Positions 5,207-12,892 of a stretch of 25,297 nucleotides of DNA are shown in pieces; the stretch's first letter is position 1; the number at the start of each line of letters is the position of its first letter. The notes under the pieces are model-generated. The model was given only the letters and a program-made list of their open reading frames with translations, made no database searches and was not told the DNA's origin. Made by a program: the position numbers and the translations under genes. This DNA is from a virus, in the IMG/VR virus record IMGVR_UViG_3300007516_000128, positions 1-25,297 of that record; one strand, given 5' to 3'.

Positions 5207-6700
5207 TCAGGTGGAGATGACCGCGCGTCCCAATCGCCGAAAATTTTCGGCGAGCAACCGGCGCGCCGCCCAGGTCCAGGGCGTGCCGAGGGTCGCACCG
5301 GGGGTCGCCCAGGTCCAGCCCGCGCCGAGGGTCGCACCGGGGGTCGCACCGGGGGTCGCACCGATCAGGTCGTCGAGCGTCTTACTCACCGTCGTCGGCG
5401 GCGTGCCGGAGGCAGTGAAGTCGATAGTAACAACATCGTTAAGTGGCGGCAGTTCCTGCGATTCCTTATTCGCATCCGCGTCCACCATGTCGTAAAAGGA
5501 TGAGAATGAGTTTTTCGTATCAGTATCAAACCGAGCGATTGACAGGTTAATCGCCTTCTTTCGTGCACCAAAGATCACATACGCCTTGATGATATGGACG
5601 AGGCGCCGAGTGCTGATAATCTCGGAAATGGCACCTTGGTTGAAAGAGTTTCGAATAACCGTGGACCACTTCACCAGGCGAGTGATAAACTCCTTATCCT
5701 CTTCCTGTATATTTGTCCGTAGCAGGCGAAGGTTATTAAGAAGAATCTCAACCTCAACCTTTTCCGTCGGATAAGTCTGCTCCATCGTAATGGAGAACCT
5801 CTCCAGAAACGCCTCATTCAGAATATTGGTACCAACAAATCGACCATCATCCGAACCCTTACCCTTGGTATTGGCGGTGGCGATGATATTGAACCCAGCC
5901 TTGGGATAGATAATCTTGTTTGCCTTTTTGATAAAAATAGGCTTACCTTCAAGGACAGGCTGGAGACACATCAGTTTATTCGATCCAAGATCGACTTCAT
6001 CCAGGAGAAGAACGGCGCCCCGCTCCATAGCAATGGCCACAGGACCATTCTGGTAAACAGTCTGACCATTTACCAGTCGCATACCGCCGATAAGATCATC
6101 CTCATCGGTTTCAATCGTAATGTTAGCCCGGATCAGTTCCCGTCCAAGCTTTGCACAAGACTGCTCCGGCATCATTGTCTTTCCGTTACCAGACATTCCT
6201 GTGATGTAAATTGGGTAAAAAATCCGTGACTTGATAATCGAGTGCAAATCGGCATAGTTACCGAACGGTACATAAGCCACATCAACCACTGGTACCAGGT
6301 CAATCTTTTCACTCATGGTCTGACCATAGAGGGACACTTCCATAACGGGAGAAGTAGTCGCAGGCACAACCATTGAAAAAGGTCCGGGATTGCTGGGCAA
6401 TACCATACTGTCGATATCACCAACGATAATCTTTCCGCCAGACCGAGCAAGCCTGTTGGCCTTTCGTACAGCCCGCTTAGCCGCAGCCGATTGGTCTCCT
6501 ACATCTTTGGGAGTTAGGTAATACATTCCACGATCCGCCCGATAGGACTTATCGATAAGTAGCCAGTGTGGTCGAGGAAGATTATACTTTTCGCATACAT
6601 CCAGGACCTGCTGCCTGGAAACGACCGTCGTATTATCTCCATACTCAGCCTTGATTGTGCTGATAAAGATTTCTCGACTTCCCTGATTAACCTGTCGCAT
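5207..6700 (-). CDS. cobS: MoxR/CobS-like AAA+ ATPase with GC-rich C-terminal extension
   Basis: Seen: 497 residues. Walker A GMSGNGKT is at 168-175, Walker B AVLLLDEVD at 229-237, sensor 1 IATANTKGKG at 273-282, the arginine finger in LERF at 299-302, and a sensor 2-like STRRLV at 363-368. The large N-terminal domain (1-150) is typical of the version in marine T4-like phages, usually labelled cobS (cobaltochelatase subunit). Known: MoxR/CobS ATPases act with VWA-domain partners to remodel proteins or insert metals. The VWA partner is the next gene upstream. It has its own TTGACA-17-TATCAT promoter and an AAGGTGAG ribosome site. Odd: from about residue 447 the protein becomes GATPGATPGATLG-type low-complexity repeats encoded by very GC-rich DNA. 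Confidence 0.9.
   Translation of the reverse strand: MRQVNQGSREIFISTIKAEYGDNTTVVSRQQVLDVCEKYNLPRPHWLLIDKSYRADRGMYYLTPKDVGDQSAAAKRAVRKANRLARSGGKIIVGDIDSMVLPSNPGPFSMVVPATTSPVMEVSLYGQTMSEKIDLVPVVDVAYVPFGNYADLHSIIKSRIFYPIYITGMSGNGKTMMPEQSCAKLGRELIRANITIETDEDDLIGGMRLVNGQTVYQNGPVAIAMERGAVLLLDEVDLGSNKLMCLQPVLEGKPIFIKKANKIIYPKAGFNIIATANTKGKGSDDGRFVGTNILNEAFLERFSITMEQTYPTEKVEVEILLNNLRLLRTNIQEEDKEFITRLVKWSTVIRNSFNQGAISEIISTRRLVHIIKAYVIFGARKKAINLSIARFDTDTKNSFSSFYDMVDADANKESQELPPLNDVVTIDFTASGTPPTTVSKTLDDLIGATPGATPGATLGAGWTWATPGATLGTPWTWAARRLLAENFRRLGRAVIST
5234..5253. repeat. 20-bp perfect palindrome
   Basis: TCGCCGAAAATTTTCGGCGA at 5234-5253 is a perfect two-fold palindrome at the edge of the GC-rich tract, inside the last codons of the CobS-like gene. 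No T run follows it on either strand. It could be a protein-binding site or part of an inserted element. Confidence 0.85.
5267..5365. repeat. GC-rich tandem repeat (39-bp unit plus shorter GTCGCACCGGGG units)
   Basis: Two imperfect 39-bp copies start at 5267 and 5306, each CGCCCAGGTCCAG...GAGGGTCGCACCGGGGGT. They are followed by further copies of GGGGGTCGCACC to about 5363. On the minus strand they encode WTWATPGATLG-type repeats at the C terminus of the CobS-like protein. The composition is strikingly richer in G+C than the surrounding phage genes. Confidence 0.85.
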
Positions 6701-6726
6701 TTCTCACCTTTTCCATTGTAAGATTT

Positions 6727-6755
6727 ATGATAACATATATTTCAACTTGTGTCAA
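6727..6755 (-). promoter_or_regulatory. Sigma70-like promoter for the CobS-like gene
   Basis: On the minus strand the -35 TTGACA (6750-6755) and -10 TATCAT (6727-6732) are 17 bp apart. The -35 overlaps the TGA stop of the CobT-like gene. The predicted start is near 6720, leaving a 20-nt leader with the ribosome site. This would let the ATPase be transcribed by host RNA polymerase independently of the gene before it. Confidence 0.75.
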
Positions 6756-9001
6756 GAGGTGACTTTGGCTATAAACTCCTTAACCAAGAGTCGCGAATTT
6801 ACCTTATTTTCCAAGGCTTTGATATATTGCTTGGTCATAGCCGCGGTAGTACCATTTGCGTTAACTCCAGACAAATCCAAACGAGAGGAAGGAGTTCCAC
6901 CCTTAATGATGTAATATTCATCATATCCTAGTTCAGGGTTGGCAACTTTCACAAACCCCGTTTCCTTCCACGCGGCCGCGTACTCACGATTTTCACCGTA
7001 TATTCCATAGGGATAGAGACCATCCTTATAGGACTTGGCTAAGAAGAACCCGATAATGTTGGCCTGGGTCTTTTGTCCAATCCACTTTAGAATACGACTT
7101 GTAAGTCTTGTGCCATAGTTCAATTCTACAGGAACAGTATCCTCCAAAATAATCTTGGCCGCCGTTTGAGGAGAAGAAACAGAAAGGTCGTCCGAACCAC
7201 CATCGGTCAGGCAGATAAAGTTGACAACTTCCAAGTTATTGGCTTTGCGGAAATCATTAATGACTTTTGGCATAACCAATAGTGCATCATTAAGAGGAGT
7301 ACCTCCCATCGAATCAATACGACTCATAGGACCATAGACTACTTGGTTATAACCCAATACTAAACAGGTCATCATCGCTGTAGTATATTCGGAAGCAGTC
7401 ATCCTCGACGAGATCATATTCCTTAACAGGAATGAGTTAAACCTAACATCACTTTCGATTTGAGTAAAGGTACGTTCAGGCAGGCCATTTCGAAAGAGAT
7501 AAACGTCAAAGGGAATGTTTAGACGCCGGCAAAAGCTACTGATCACCAGCAACTGATTGATTGTGCCAATTACATTTGGCATCATAGACCCAGACCAATC
7601 AAGCAAAATCACAAAACCATGACTCTGTCCTTTGGGTTGAGTAAAGGCTTTCTTAAAAATGTCCTCACTATAGGAATGAGAGAACATCTTATTCATATCC
7701 AACTTACCTGTTTTGGTAGTAACAATCAGAGACGACTCCCGGGCCGCTTTCTTAAGCAGGAACTCCTTGACCATAAGGGAAATAGTACCAGCTTCCTTAT
7801 TGGTAAAATCATTCATTTTCTTATAGATAGAGGGCAATACATTCTTTATATCTACTGGCTGGTCCCGAAGTTTTTTCCAAATAGGATCATAATCCTTATA
7901 TACGCGCTTATAATCATGGACGAAATTCTTAACCAGTATATCCTCAGAGGGCATCTTAACATATGATATATTATATCCAGTATCAATGACGTTTTTCATG
8001 TTTTCTTGCCAAGCATCACTTGTTGTAATGACTGGAACAATAAACTTTTCCTCTTCGAATCGATCCAAAAAATCTTCGTGATCCTTGGCTTTTTCTTCCT
8101 CGGTCCGAGTATCCTCTTCCTTGGATTTTTTTCCGAGCATACCAAGAGCCTCATCAGAATCAGCGTCAGTCAAATCAGACTTTAACGACTCTTCATCCAC
8201 CTCTAGTATATTATCCATCGCTTCATCAACGTCATCGAAAGTTGCTTCCGGCCGATCCTCCTTCTTGGTGGGTTTCCCTACCGTCGAATCATACTCCTCT
8301 TGCATCTTAAGAGCGTCCTCAAGTATCTCCGATTTCTTATCAAGATTTACTGTATCCTTCTCATTCATCGCGATTTCAATGTTAGGAAGGTTGGTGCGGG
8401 TTACTCCAGAATCTTTCAAAATCTGGAAATACTTTTTATAAATCATTTCGGAAAAATCTGAAACTTCCTGGAGGGTATCCAACTCATAAGCTTGCTCCAC
8501 CATAACCATTTCATCCGAGGAGAAATGGATATTCTTGGTGACACCACCCTTATAGTAACAGTTCAAACGGTCCACAAACGTAAGAGAGTTTACGTTCCGA
8601 CCATTCTTTCCGAGATTGAAAAAATCCCTTTGCCACAGTTCCTCATAAGCAATGGTATAAATACGATTGGTGCCCGGGTACCGGCGCTTTTGCCTACGGT
8701 CGATTCGAACGTCCTCAACAATATTGACGATATCCTTATAGACAGAGGACTCAGTCAATCCTTTTGACATGATGATTTTCATCCACAACTCAGGATCGGT
8801 ATCCAAAGCGTGGCCCACTTCATGTACCGTCAACATATCAATCAATTCTGGAGACATATCCTTCCAAATGGGAAGGGACAATACTCGATTGACGATATCC
8901 ATCGATGCGGTACTGATAGTGGAACGATGCCTGATCCGCAAATTTTCGGTTGCGAGAATCTTAGCCAGCTGACCTTGAGAGTTTTGTGTGATCTGGTTCA
9001 T
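6752..9001 (-). CDS. cobT: CobT-like protein: HExxH region plus VWA (MIDAS) domain
   Basis: Seen: 749 residues. The N-terminal part has TVHEVGHALDTDP (58-70), an HExxH metal-binding helix, followed by NIVEDVRIDRRQ (93-104), which could supply the third ligand as in metallopeptidase-like folds. Residues 240-320 are very acidic and probably unstructured. The C-terminal VWA domain has a full MIDAS: DWSGS (468-472), GGTPLNDAL (566-574) and LTDGGSDD (598-605). Known: CobT and other VWA proteins pair with MoxR/CobS ATPases, which are encoded directly downstream here. Inferred: a two-part ATP-driven remodelling or metal-insertion machine, perhaps with a protease-like component. A sigma70-like promoter lies immediately before the start. 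Actual cobalt chelation by the phage is unproven. Confidence 0.85.
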   Translation of the reverse strand: MNQITQNSQGQLAKILATENLRIRHRSTISTASMDIVNRVLSLPIWKDMSPELIDMLTVHEVGHALDTDPELWMKIIMSKGLTESSVYKDIVNIVEDVRIDRRQKRRYPGTNRIYTIAYEELWQRDFFNLGKNGRNVNSLTFVDRLNCYYKGGVTKNIHFSSDEMVMVEQAYELDTLQEVSDFSEMIYKKYFQILKDSGVTRTNLPNIEIAMNEKDTVNLDKKSEILEDALKMQEEYDSTVGKPTKKEDRPEATFDDVDEAMDNILEVDEESLKSDLTDADSDEALGMLGKKSKEEDTRTEEEKAKDHEDFLDRFEEEKFIVPVITTSDAWQENMKNVIDTGYNISYVKMPSEDILVKNFVHDYKRVYKDYDPIWKKLRDQPVDIKNVLPSIYKKMNDFTNKEAGTISLMVKEFLLKKAARESSLIVTTKTGKLDMNKMFSHSYSEDIFKKAFTQPKGQSHGFVILLDWSGSMMPNVIGTINQLLVISSFCRRLNIPFDVYLFRNGLPERTFTQIESDVRFNSFLLRNMISSRMTASEYTTAMMTCLVLGYNQVVYGPMSRIDSMGGTPLNDALLVMPKVINDFRKANNLEVVNFICLTDGGSDDLSVSSPQTAAKIILEDTVPVELNYGTRLTSRILKWIGQKTQANIIGFFLAKSYKDGLYPYGIYGENREYAAAWKETGFVKVANPELGYDEYYIIKGGTPSSRLDLSGVNANGTTAAMTKQYIKALENKVNSRLLVKEFIAKVTS

Positions 9002-9007
9002 GCTCTT

Positions 9008-9036
9008 ATCATATCAAAGAATGAGAGGGATAACAA
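9008..9036 (-). promoter_or_regulatory. Sigma70-like promoter just before the CobT-like gene
   Basis: On the minus strand TTGTTA (9031-9036) and TATGAT (9008-9013) are 17 bp apart. The -10 ends only 6 nt before the ATG at 9001, so transcription from it would give an almost leaderless mRNA. No good Shine-Dalgarno is visible. Confidence 0.5.
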
Positions 9037-9046
9037 TAGACATTTT

Positions 9047-9063
9047 TGCATAGCAGGTATGCA
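9047..9063. repeat. Short inverted repeat in the dCMP deaminase-CobT gap
   Basis: TGCATA (9047-9052) and TATGCA (9058-9063) flank a 5-nt loop, about 10 bp upstream of the CobT promoter -35. It could be an operator or an mRNA hairpin. It has no terminator T run on the minus strand. Confidence 0.4.
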
Positions 9064-9106
9064 TTTTCCGCATATCAGGAATCGATGGTTTCTTTCGTTG
9101 TATATT

Positions 9107-9571
9107 TCAGTCGTAAAACATATATTTCACAACCTGTACGCCAGCCTCGCGGAACTGGATGTCCGAAAGGTCGAAACGTACCTTACTATCCCCGGGTGAA
9201 CATATGATGTTATCGTCAATACAAACGACTTTCTTGATACCGGAGTTGATGATTTTAGCCGCACACCTGGAGCAGGGCATCAACGTGGAATACATTGTAA
9301 ACCCAGAAACATCCCGTTCCGCGGTCAGTAAAGCATTATCCTCTGCATGGACAACCAGTTCATATTTGGTATCTCGGTTTTCCAAACGATCCCGATGATC
9401 CTCAACCCCCGTAGCAAAACCGTTATAACCTATGGATACCAGCCGTCTGTTAGGCTTTACAATGGCAGCCGCCACCTGTCTTGATGGATCCTTCGACCAT
9501 CCTCGGGGTCCTTCCGAACAGTTGATCCACCTCAAAAATCTCAAATCCCACTTGGAATCATTAGTTGTCAT
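9107..9571 (-). CDS. cd: Deoxycytidylate (dCMP) deaminase
   Basis: Role (family): converts dCMP to dUMP, feeding dTMP synthesis for phage DNA. Seen: 154 residues. The zinc site is HAEDNAL with H75 and proton-shuttle E77, plus PCSRCAAKI with C100 and C103, the classic cytidine/dCMP deaminase pattern. WDLRFLRWI near the start and DPSRQVAAAIV (28-38) are standard for the dCMP branch. It is shorter than T4 Cd (193 aa) and lacks the extra zinc-binding insert, so allosteric control may differ. It follows the TSPPY methyltransferase with a short gap containing AAGGA, and precedes the CobT-like promoter region. Confidence 0.9.
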   Translation of the reverse strand: MTTNDSKWDLRFLRWINCSEGPRGWSKDPSRQVAAAIVKPNRRLVSIGYNGFATGVEDHRDRLENRDTKYELVVHAEDNALLTAERDVSGFTMYSTLMPCSRCAAKIINSGIKKVVCIDDNIICSPGDSKVRFDLSDIQFREAGVQVVKYMFYD

Positions 9572-9595
9572 CGCAAGGGAATCCTTTCCAAAAAG

Positions 9596-11257
9596 TCATG
9601 GTTTTCTCCAAATGAAAATAGGTTCGAATTTTAACATCGTCTCTTTCCCCGTAACACCCCTTATCCTACAAAAATTCTTCATTTTCCCCTTGAGTCTTGG
9701 TTTCTTGACCGTTTCGTCTCCATAAATATCCGAGACGATTTCGTCATATTCCCCCACCACTTCAAAACGGTTTGCACCGGGCATAGCAGCCAGGGCCATC
9801 TTCATCGTACCAACATACTCCATACCAAGGGATACTAATATCTTAGCAGAATCCTCTTCTAAAGGCAAGAACTTTCCTCCGATATCCACGTCCGCAATAT
9901 TCCATAATAGATACCGGTCATTTCTCAACCATTCAACGGCTGTTTCAAGTGTTGGTTGTAAGAACCCCTTTTTCCAAGATTCATAGCTATCACCAAACTT
10001 ATGGCACGATTGATTTTCATCATCCGAATAAACCTCTTTTGAGAAGTAGGGTGGCGAAGTGAAAACCATATCCACCAATCCCTTATGTTTCTGGAAATCT
10101 ACATTGGTTGAGATAACCTCCGAACCAAGCTGGTATATCTCAGACTCTTGCTTATCAGCAAATAACGTATTGGTTTCCCTAACGTTTTCGTTGAAAAAAT
10201 CAGTTATCTCATGATATTTGGTTCGACCGGGAGTCGTATTATGATCCGTATTTGGATCAGTACCTATATACAAATATTTCTGGTTTGTAGCGAGAGCCAA
10301 TGCACCCAGCAATCTACCTCCCCAACCAGCCGATGGGTCGTATAGTCTTATAACCTCTTGATTTTTAATGTGATTTGTATATTTCTTGTAAAGATAGTTA
10401 GCCGTCAGCGGCGGAAAATTTACCGCATATTGCGAAAACGTCACCTTGAACGCCTTCAAGCCTAGGGGAAATAGCTTCTGCCCATACTTAAATACTCGAA
10501 TTTGATATACTGTCTTTGGTAGATTAGTATCAACAATCGTCCGGCATTTTTCTGGTATTTTTAGAATGTCAGGATCAGCACCACTGATTACGAAGTTCTT
10601 GCGATCCTTCAACTCTGTGTTGTAACCTGTGTATTCATATTTTCCCTGGACAGGGGATAGGAAATAATCCCAACCTGTGGCTCGAATATTGTTTGACTCA
10701 AACCATTCAACAAACTCAGAGATTGACTTTGCGCGAAAGGTTTTATTACCATATTCGCGAATCTGGTCATAAGCAATGGGGCTGGAATAGTGGTAAAAAC
10801 TGTCGCGCTTAAGGTTGCGATAGGCATATTTCCGAAACCTATCAAAAAGATCAGGGTCCTTAAACCAATCGTAAATCGACTTTGCATTCTTACTTGAACC
10901 CGTGGTAATCCTGGTTTTCATTTGGGTCGGAAACCACTGATTTACAGCATTACCAAGTATACTAGTGTTTCGAATGATATCCCTTTCATTGGTATCCAAG
11001 TTTGTGATTAAGAAATCTTCTACCGGAAATGATATCATCTTCCGAAACTGGTCAATGATATCAGCCTCGTTAAATCCCACCCGGGGAGGTAGACCCTTGG
11101 TATCCCATAGTTCGACAACCAAGGTGCGAAGTCTCAACACCCAGTTGTCGAAGGCGGTTTCATCCATCCATAGTATATCTTCAAAGTTGCAGTTCACGTC
11201 ACTGTTTATCAACTCATCATTTTTTTCATAAAAGTATTTCATTGATCTACTCATCAT
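9596..11257 (-). CDS. SAM-dependent DNA methyltransferase-like protein (TSPPY)
   Basis: Seen: 553 residues. LYDPSAGWGGRLLGAL (305-320) is a motif I SAM-binding loop, GTDPN (332-336) follows as the acidic strand end, and TSPPYF (400-405) is motif IV. The [ST]SPPY form is most common in cytosine-N4 methylases but also occurs in adenine enzymes. The order motif I before IV is kept. The first 290 residues are an additional domain without a recognised match and could recognise the target or act on another base. The C terminus (PIFIWRKP) resembles the last strand of such folds. ATGA coupling joins it to a 36-aa membrane-protein frame upstream, and a PLP enzyme and dCMP deaminase are neighbours. The exact modification is unknown. 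Confidence 0.8.
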   Translation of the reverse strand: MMSRSMKYFYEKNDELINSDVNCNFEDILWMDETAFDNWVLRLRTLVVELWDTKGLPPRVGFNEADIIDQFRKMISFPVEDFLITNLDTNERDIIRNTSILGNAVNQWFPTQMKTRITTGSSKNAKSIYDWFKDPDLFDRFRKYAYRNLKRDSFYHYSSPIAYDQIREYGNKTFRAKSISEFVEWFESNNIRATGWDYFLSPVQGKYEYTGYNTELKDRKNFVISGADPDILKIPEKCRTIVDTNLPKTVYQIRVFKYGQKLFPLGLKAFKVTFSQYAVNFPPLTANYLYKKYTNHIKNQEVIRLYDPSAGWGGRLLGALALATNQKYLYIGTDPNTDHNTTPGRTKYHEITDFFNENVRETNTLFADKQESEIYQLGSEVISTNVDFQKHKGLVDMVFTSPPYFSKEVYSDDENQSCHKFGDSYESWKKGFLQPTLETAVEWLRNDRYLLWNIADVDIGGKFLPLEEDSAKILVSLGMEYVGTMKMALAAMPGANRFEVVGEYDEIVSDIYGDETVKKPRLKGKMKNFCRIRGVTGKETMLKFEPIFIWRKP

Positions 11258-11364
11258 TTAGTGTTCTGTATTATAGACCGACATAATACAAAAACAAAGG
11301 TTGCCAATACTGCCAGAGTGGGTATAACCACAAAAATGAATGGCATGATATCGCTCATGGGCAT
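11254..11364 (-). CDS. Small single-pass membrane protein (36 aa)
   Basis: Seen: a 36-codon frame, MPMSDIMPFIFVVIPTL then AVLATFVFVLC and a short polar tail RSIIQNTK. It has one clear transmembrane segment of about 21 residues. Its TGA stop overlaps the methyltransferase ATG (ATGATGAG), which suggests coupling. It fills what would otherwise be a 115-nt gap in a packed operon. The Shine-Dalgarno is poor for both the ATG at 11364 and the one at 11358, which lowers confidence. The function is unknown. Confidence 0.5.
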   Translation of the reverse strand: MPMSDIMPFIFVVIPTLAVLATFVFVLCRSIIQNTK

Positions 11365-11372
11365 GTTACATA

Positions 11373-11690
11373 TTAGCATTTGCACCAATCCTTAGACTCT
11401 GTTATTGCTTCTCTTTCAGCCTTGATGGTAGTCATACCATAAGACCACATAGAACCCTGTATAAATCCCAACCAACGGTTTACTTTACCTTCATCAAAGT
11501 CCTTATCCAAAGACGTTTCTTCAAGGTAGTGAAGCATTTCCAATATCATCCAGTATAAGTGATTATAATCCCTATAGAAACTATAATCATCACAAGATCG
11601 TTCGGTTTCATCGACTATTTCTGGTAGTGCATCAGGTTGGCGGTCATTTATAATACCTAGTAGTCTTTCAAACTGTTGTCTATAATCCAT
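11373..11690 (-). CDS. Hypothetical phage protein (105 aa)
   Basis: Seen: 105 residues, acidic and helical, with YNHLYWMILEMLHYLEE in the middle and VNRWLGFIQGSMWSYGMTTI (about 70-89) near the end. The 'NRWLGFIQGxxWxxGxxTIxxxR' pattern recurs in small proteins of many tailed phages without assigned function (from memory). The start has GGGGTGAT directly upstream. That sequence is also the stop of the PLP-enzyme gene, so the two are translationally linked. Confidence 0.75.
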   Translation of the reverse strand: MDYRQQFERLLGIINDRQPDALPEIVDETERSCDDYSFYRDYNHLYWMILEMLHYLEETSLDKDFDEGKVNRWLGFIQGSMWSYGMTTIKAEREAITESKDWCKC

Positions 11691-11691
11691 A

Positions 11692-12474
11692 TCACCCCGC
11701 TACGTTCCACAATAAGGCGGATTTCTTTCCAAACTCTCGTATAAACTTCCAAGTTTTAGCATCATAAAACTTTTCTGAGGGAAATGGTGGCTCTTCCCCC
11801 TTCCTAACGGCTTGGTCATATTTATAGGGAGATATATGGAGTTTCGCGCGACCAATTTCTCGTTCCGAGAGCTTATGACCTATCTGAACCATTATAACAG
11901 GTTTGTCAGGAAATGCAAGTTGTAATCCCCTAGAAAGTGTTCCGGAACCGGCGGCTGTCCAAATCTCCGAGAATTCAACATCAAGGTCTCGGGCTACCTT
12001 GATTATAGAACCGAATACCCATGGATGTTCTAACCCTATAGGAAGCAACTGAGATCGAGAGGTTTCCTTGTGATATTTTCTGGCTCTCGACTCACAGACA
12101 TTCAACATACCGAACGACTGCCATTCAAAATGAACATCAAAATCAATGGCTTTTTGTTGTTGTTCCGTAATCACTCGGCGGGCCGGAGCAAAAATAGTGG
12201 CTTTCTTGCCGTATTTACGACAAGCATAACCCAAAGATATCGGTCCCCAACCAGTTTTTGTAGCACCACCATACACCCATTCGTCACAATCTGTGTCTCT
12301 TACCAACTTATCAATAAATCTGGCCTTGGAGCCGTATCCCAACAAGTCATCCCTGACGACTAGAAATCCCTCATGATCAACAACCACAGGTTTTGGATGA
12401 GGGTCTGTCCAATCCGCAACTTGTTCTAATAATTCTTCGGCTGTTGGTTGAAATAGTCCATTACAGGTATTCAT
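11692..12474 (-). CDS. PLP-dependent enzyme, fold type II (ACC deaminase/Trp synthase beta-like)
   Basis: Seen: 260 residues. VVRDDLLGYGSKARFIDKLV (39-58) matches the '(K/R)RDDL...G(N/S)K.R' segment of the 1-aminocyclopropane-1-carboxylate deaminase / D-cysteine desulfhydrase group, with K50 the likely Schiff-base lysine. VYGGATKTGWGPISLGYACR (67-86) corresponds to the substrate-carboxylate loop, and AAGSGTLSRGL (174-184) to the glycine-rich loop that binds the PLP phosphate. It is shorter than the cellular enzymes (about 330 aa). Known: PLP enzymes occur in phages with hypermodified DNA bases. The adjacent methyltransferase-like gene makes a role in base modification an attractive but unproven idea. 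It overlaps the upstream gene by 14 nt. Confidence 0.7.
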   Translation of the reverse strand: MNTCNGLFQPTAEELLEQVADWTDPHPKPVVVDHEGFLVVRDDLLGYGSKARFIDKLVRDTDCDEWVYGGATKTGWGPISLGYACRKYGKKATIFAPARRVITEQQQKAIDFDVHFEWQSFGMLNVCESRARKYHKETSRSQLLPIGLEHPWVFGSIIKVARDLDVEFSEIWTAAGSGTLSRGLQLAFPDKPVIMVQIGHKLSEREIGRAKLHISPYKYDQAVRKGEEPPFPSEKFYDAKTWKFIREFGKKSALLWNVAG

Positions 12475-12892
12475 ATGGTTTTAGCTCCATCAATTCAGAC
12501 AGCATTCTTGCTCGCTTAGACGGACCTTTACCACCAGTTTGCATGAATCCGCGTTTTTTTGCTTTTGTGTAGTCGAGTTGTATAGTATCGGGAAATTGAT
12601 CACAGGTTGCATCAATGATATCACCATTGGGATATATCAAAAACCTGTGTAATCCGGGGTCACCAGACACCTCCAAAGACATTGGTTGTGTTCCTAATGG
12701 GGACAGATAGAAGTAAATCATTTCCGACACAACATAACAATAATTCCTGGTGGGGTTTTCCCAACACCAGGATGCCTTCATATCAGCACCCTTTACATGC
12801 TTTCTTCCCATAGTCCTGAGACTAGAGTATAGTTTTTCTTGGTCGAGTCCCGCCAACTCAAGAGATTTTTTAGCCTGTTGTAGGTGTGTCAT
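12461..12892 (-). CDS. Predicted Cys-His-Asp protein (143 aa), unknown function
   Basis: Seen: 143 residues. CYVVSEMIYFYL places C52 at the start of a hydrophobic helix. LHRFLIYPNGDIIDAT gives H82 and D94, followed by CDQFPDTIQLDY. The C-terminal GGKGPSKRARMLSELM is a distinct basic motif. A Cys at a helix start followed by His and Asp on strands is the layout of papain/transglutaminase-like folds. The spacing (30, then 12 residues) is the same as in the protein encoded at 20106-20591. It overlaps the end of gp46 by 23 nt. No activity can be assigned. Confidence 0.65.
   Translation of the reverse strand: MTHLQQAKKSLELAGLDQEKLYSSLRTMGRKHVKGADMKASWCWENPTRNYCYVVSEMIYFYLSPLGTQPMSLEVSGDPGLHRFLIYPNGDIIDATCDQFPDTIQLDYTKAKKRGFMQTGGKGPSKRARMLSELMELKPYEYL

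Noticed and set aside
5132-5503. Long plus-strand frames (5132-5503 and 5211-5495) through the GC-rich tract, and a minus frame 4993-5361
   Set aside because: They are proline/arginine/glycine-rich antisense or out-of-frame readings of the repeat tract, without ribosome sites; only the 63-aa frame from 5184 is kept.
8085-8441. Plus-strand Ser-rich 118-codon frame
   Set aside because: It is the antisense of the acidic Asp/Glu-rich part of the CobT-like gene; Glu/Asp codons read as Ser/Phe on the other strand.
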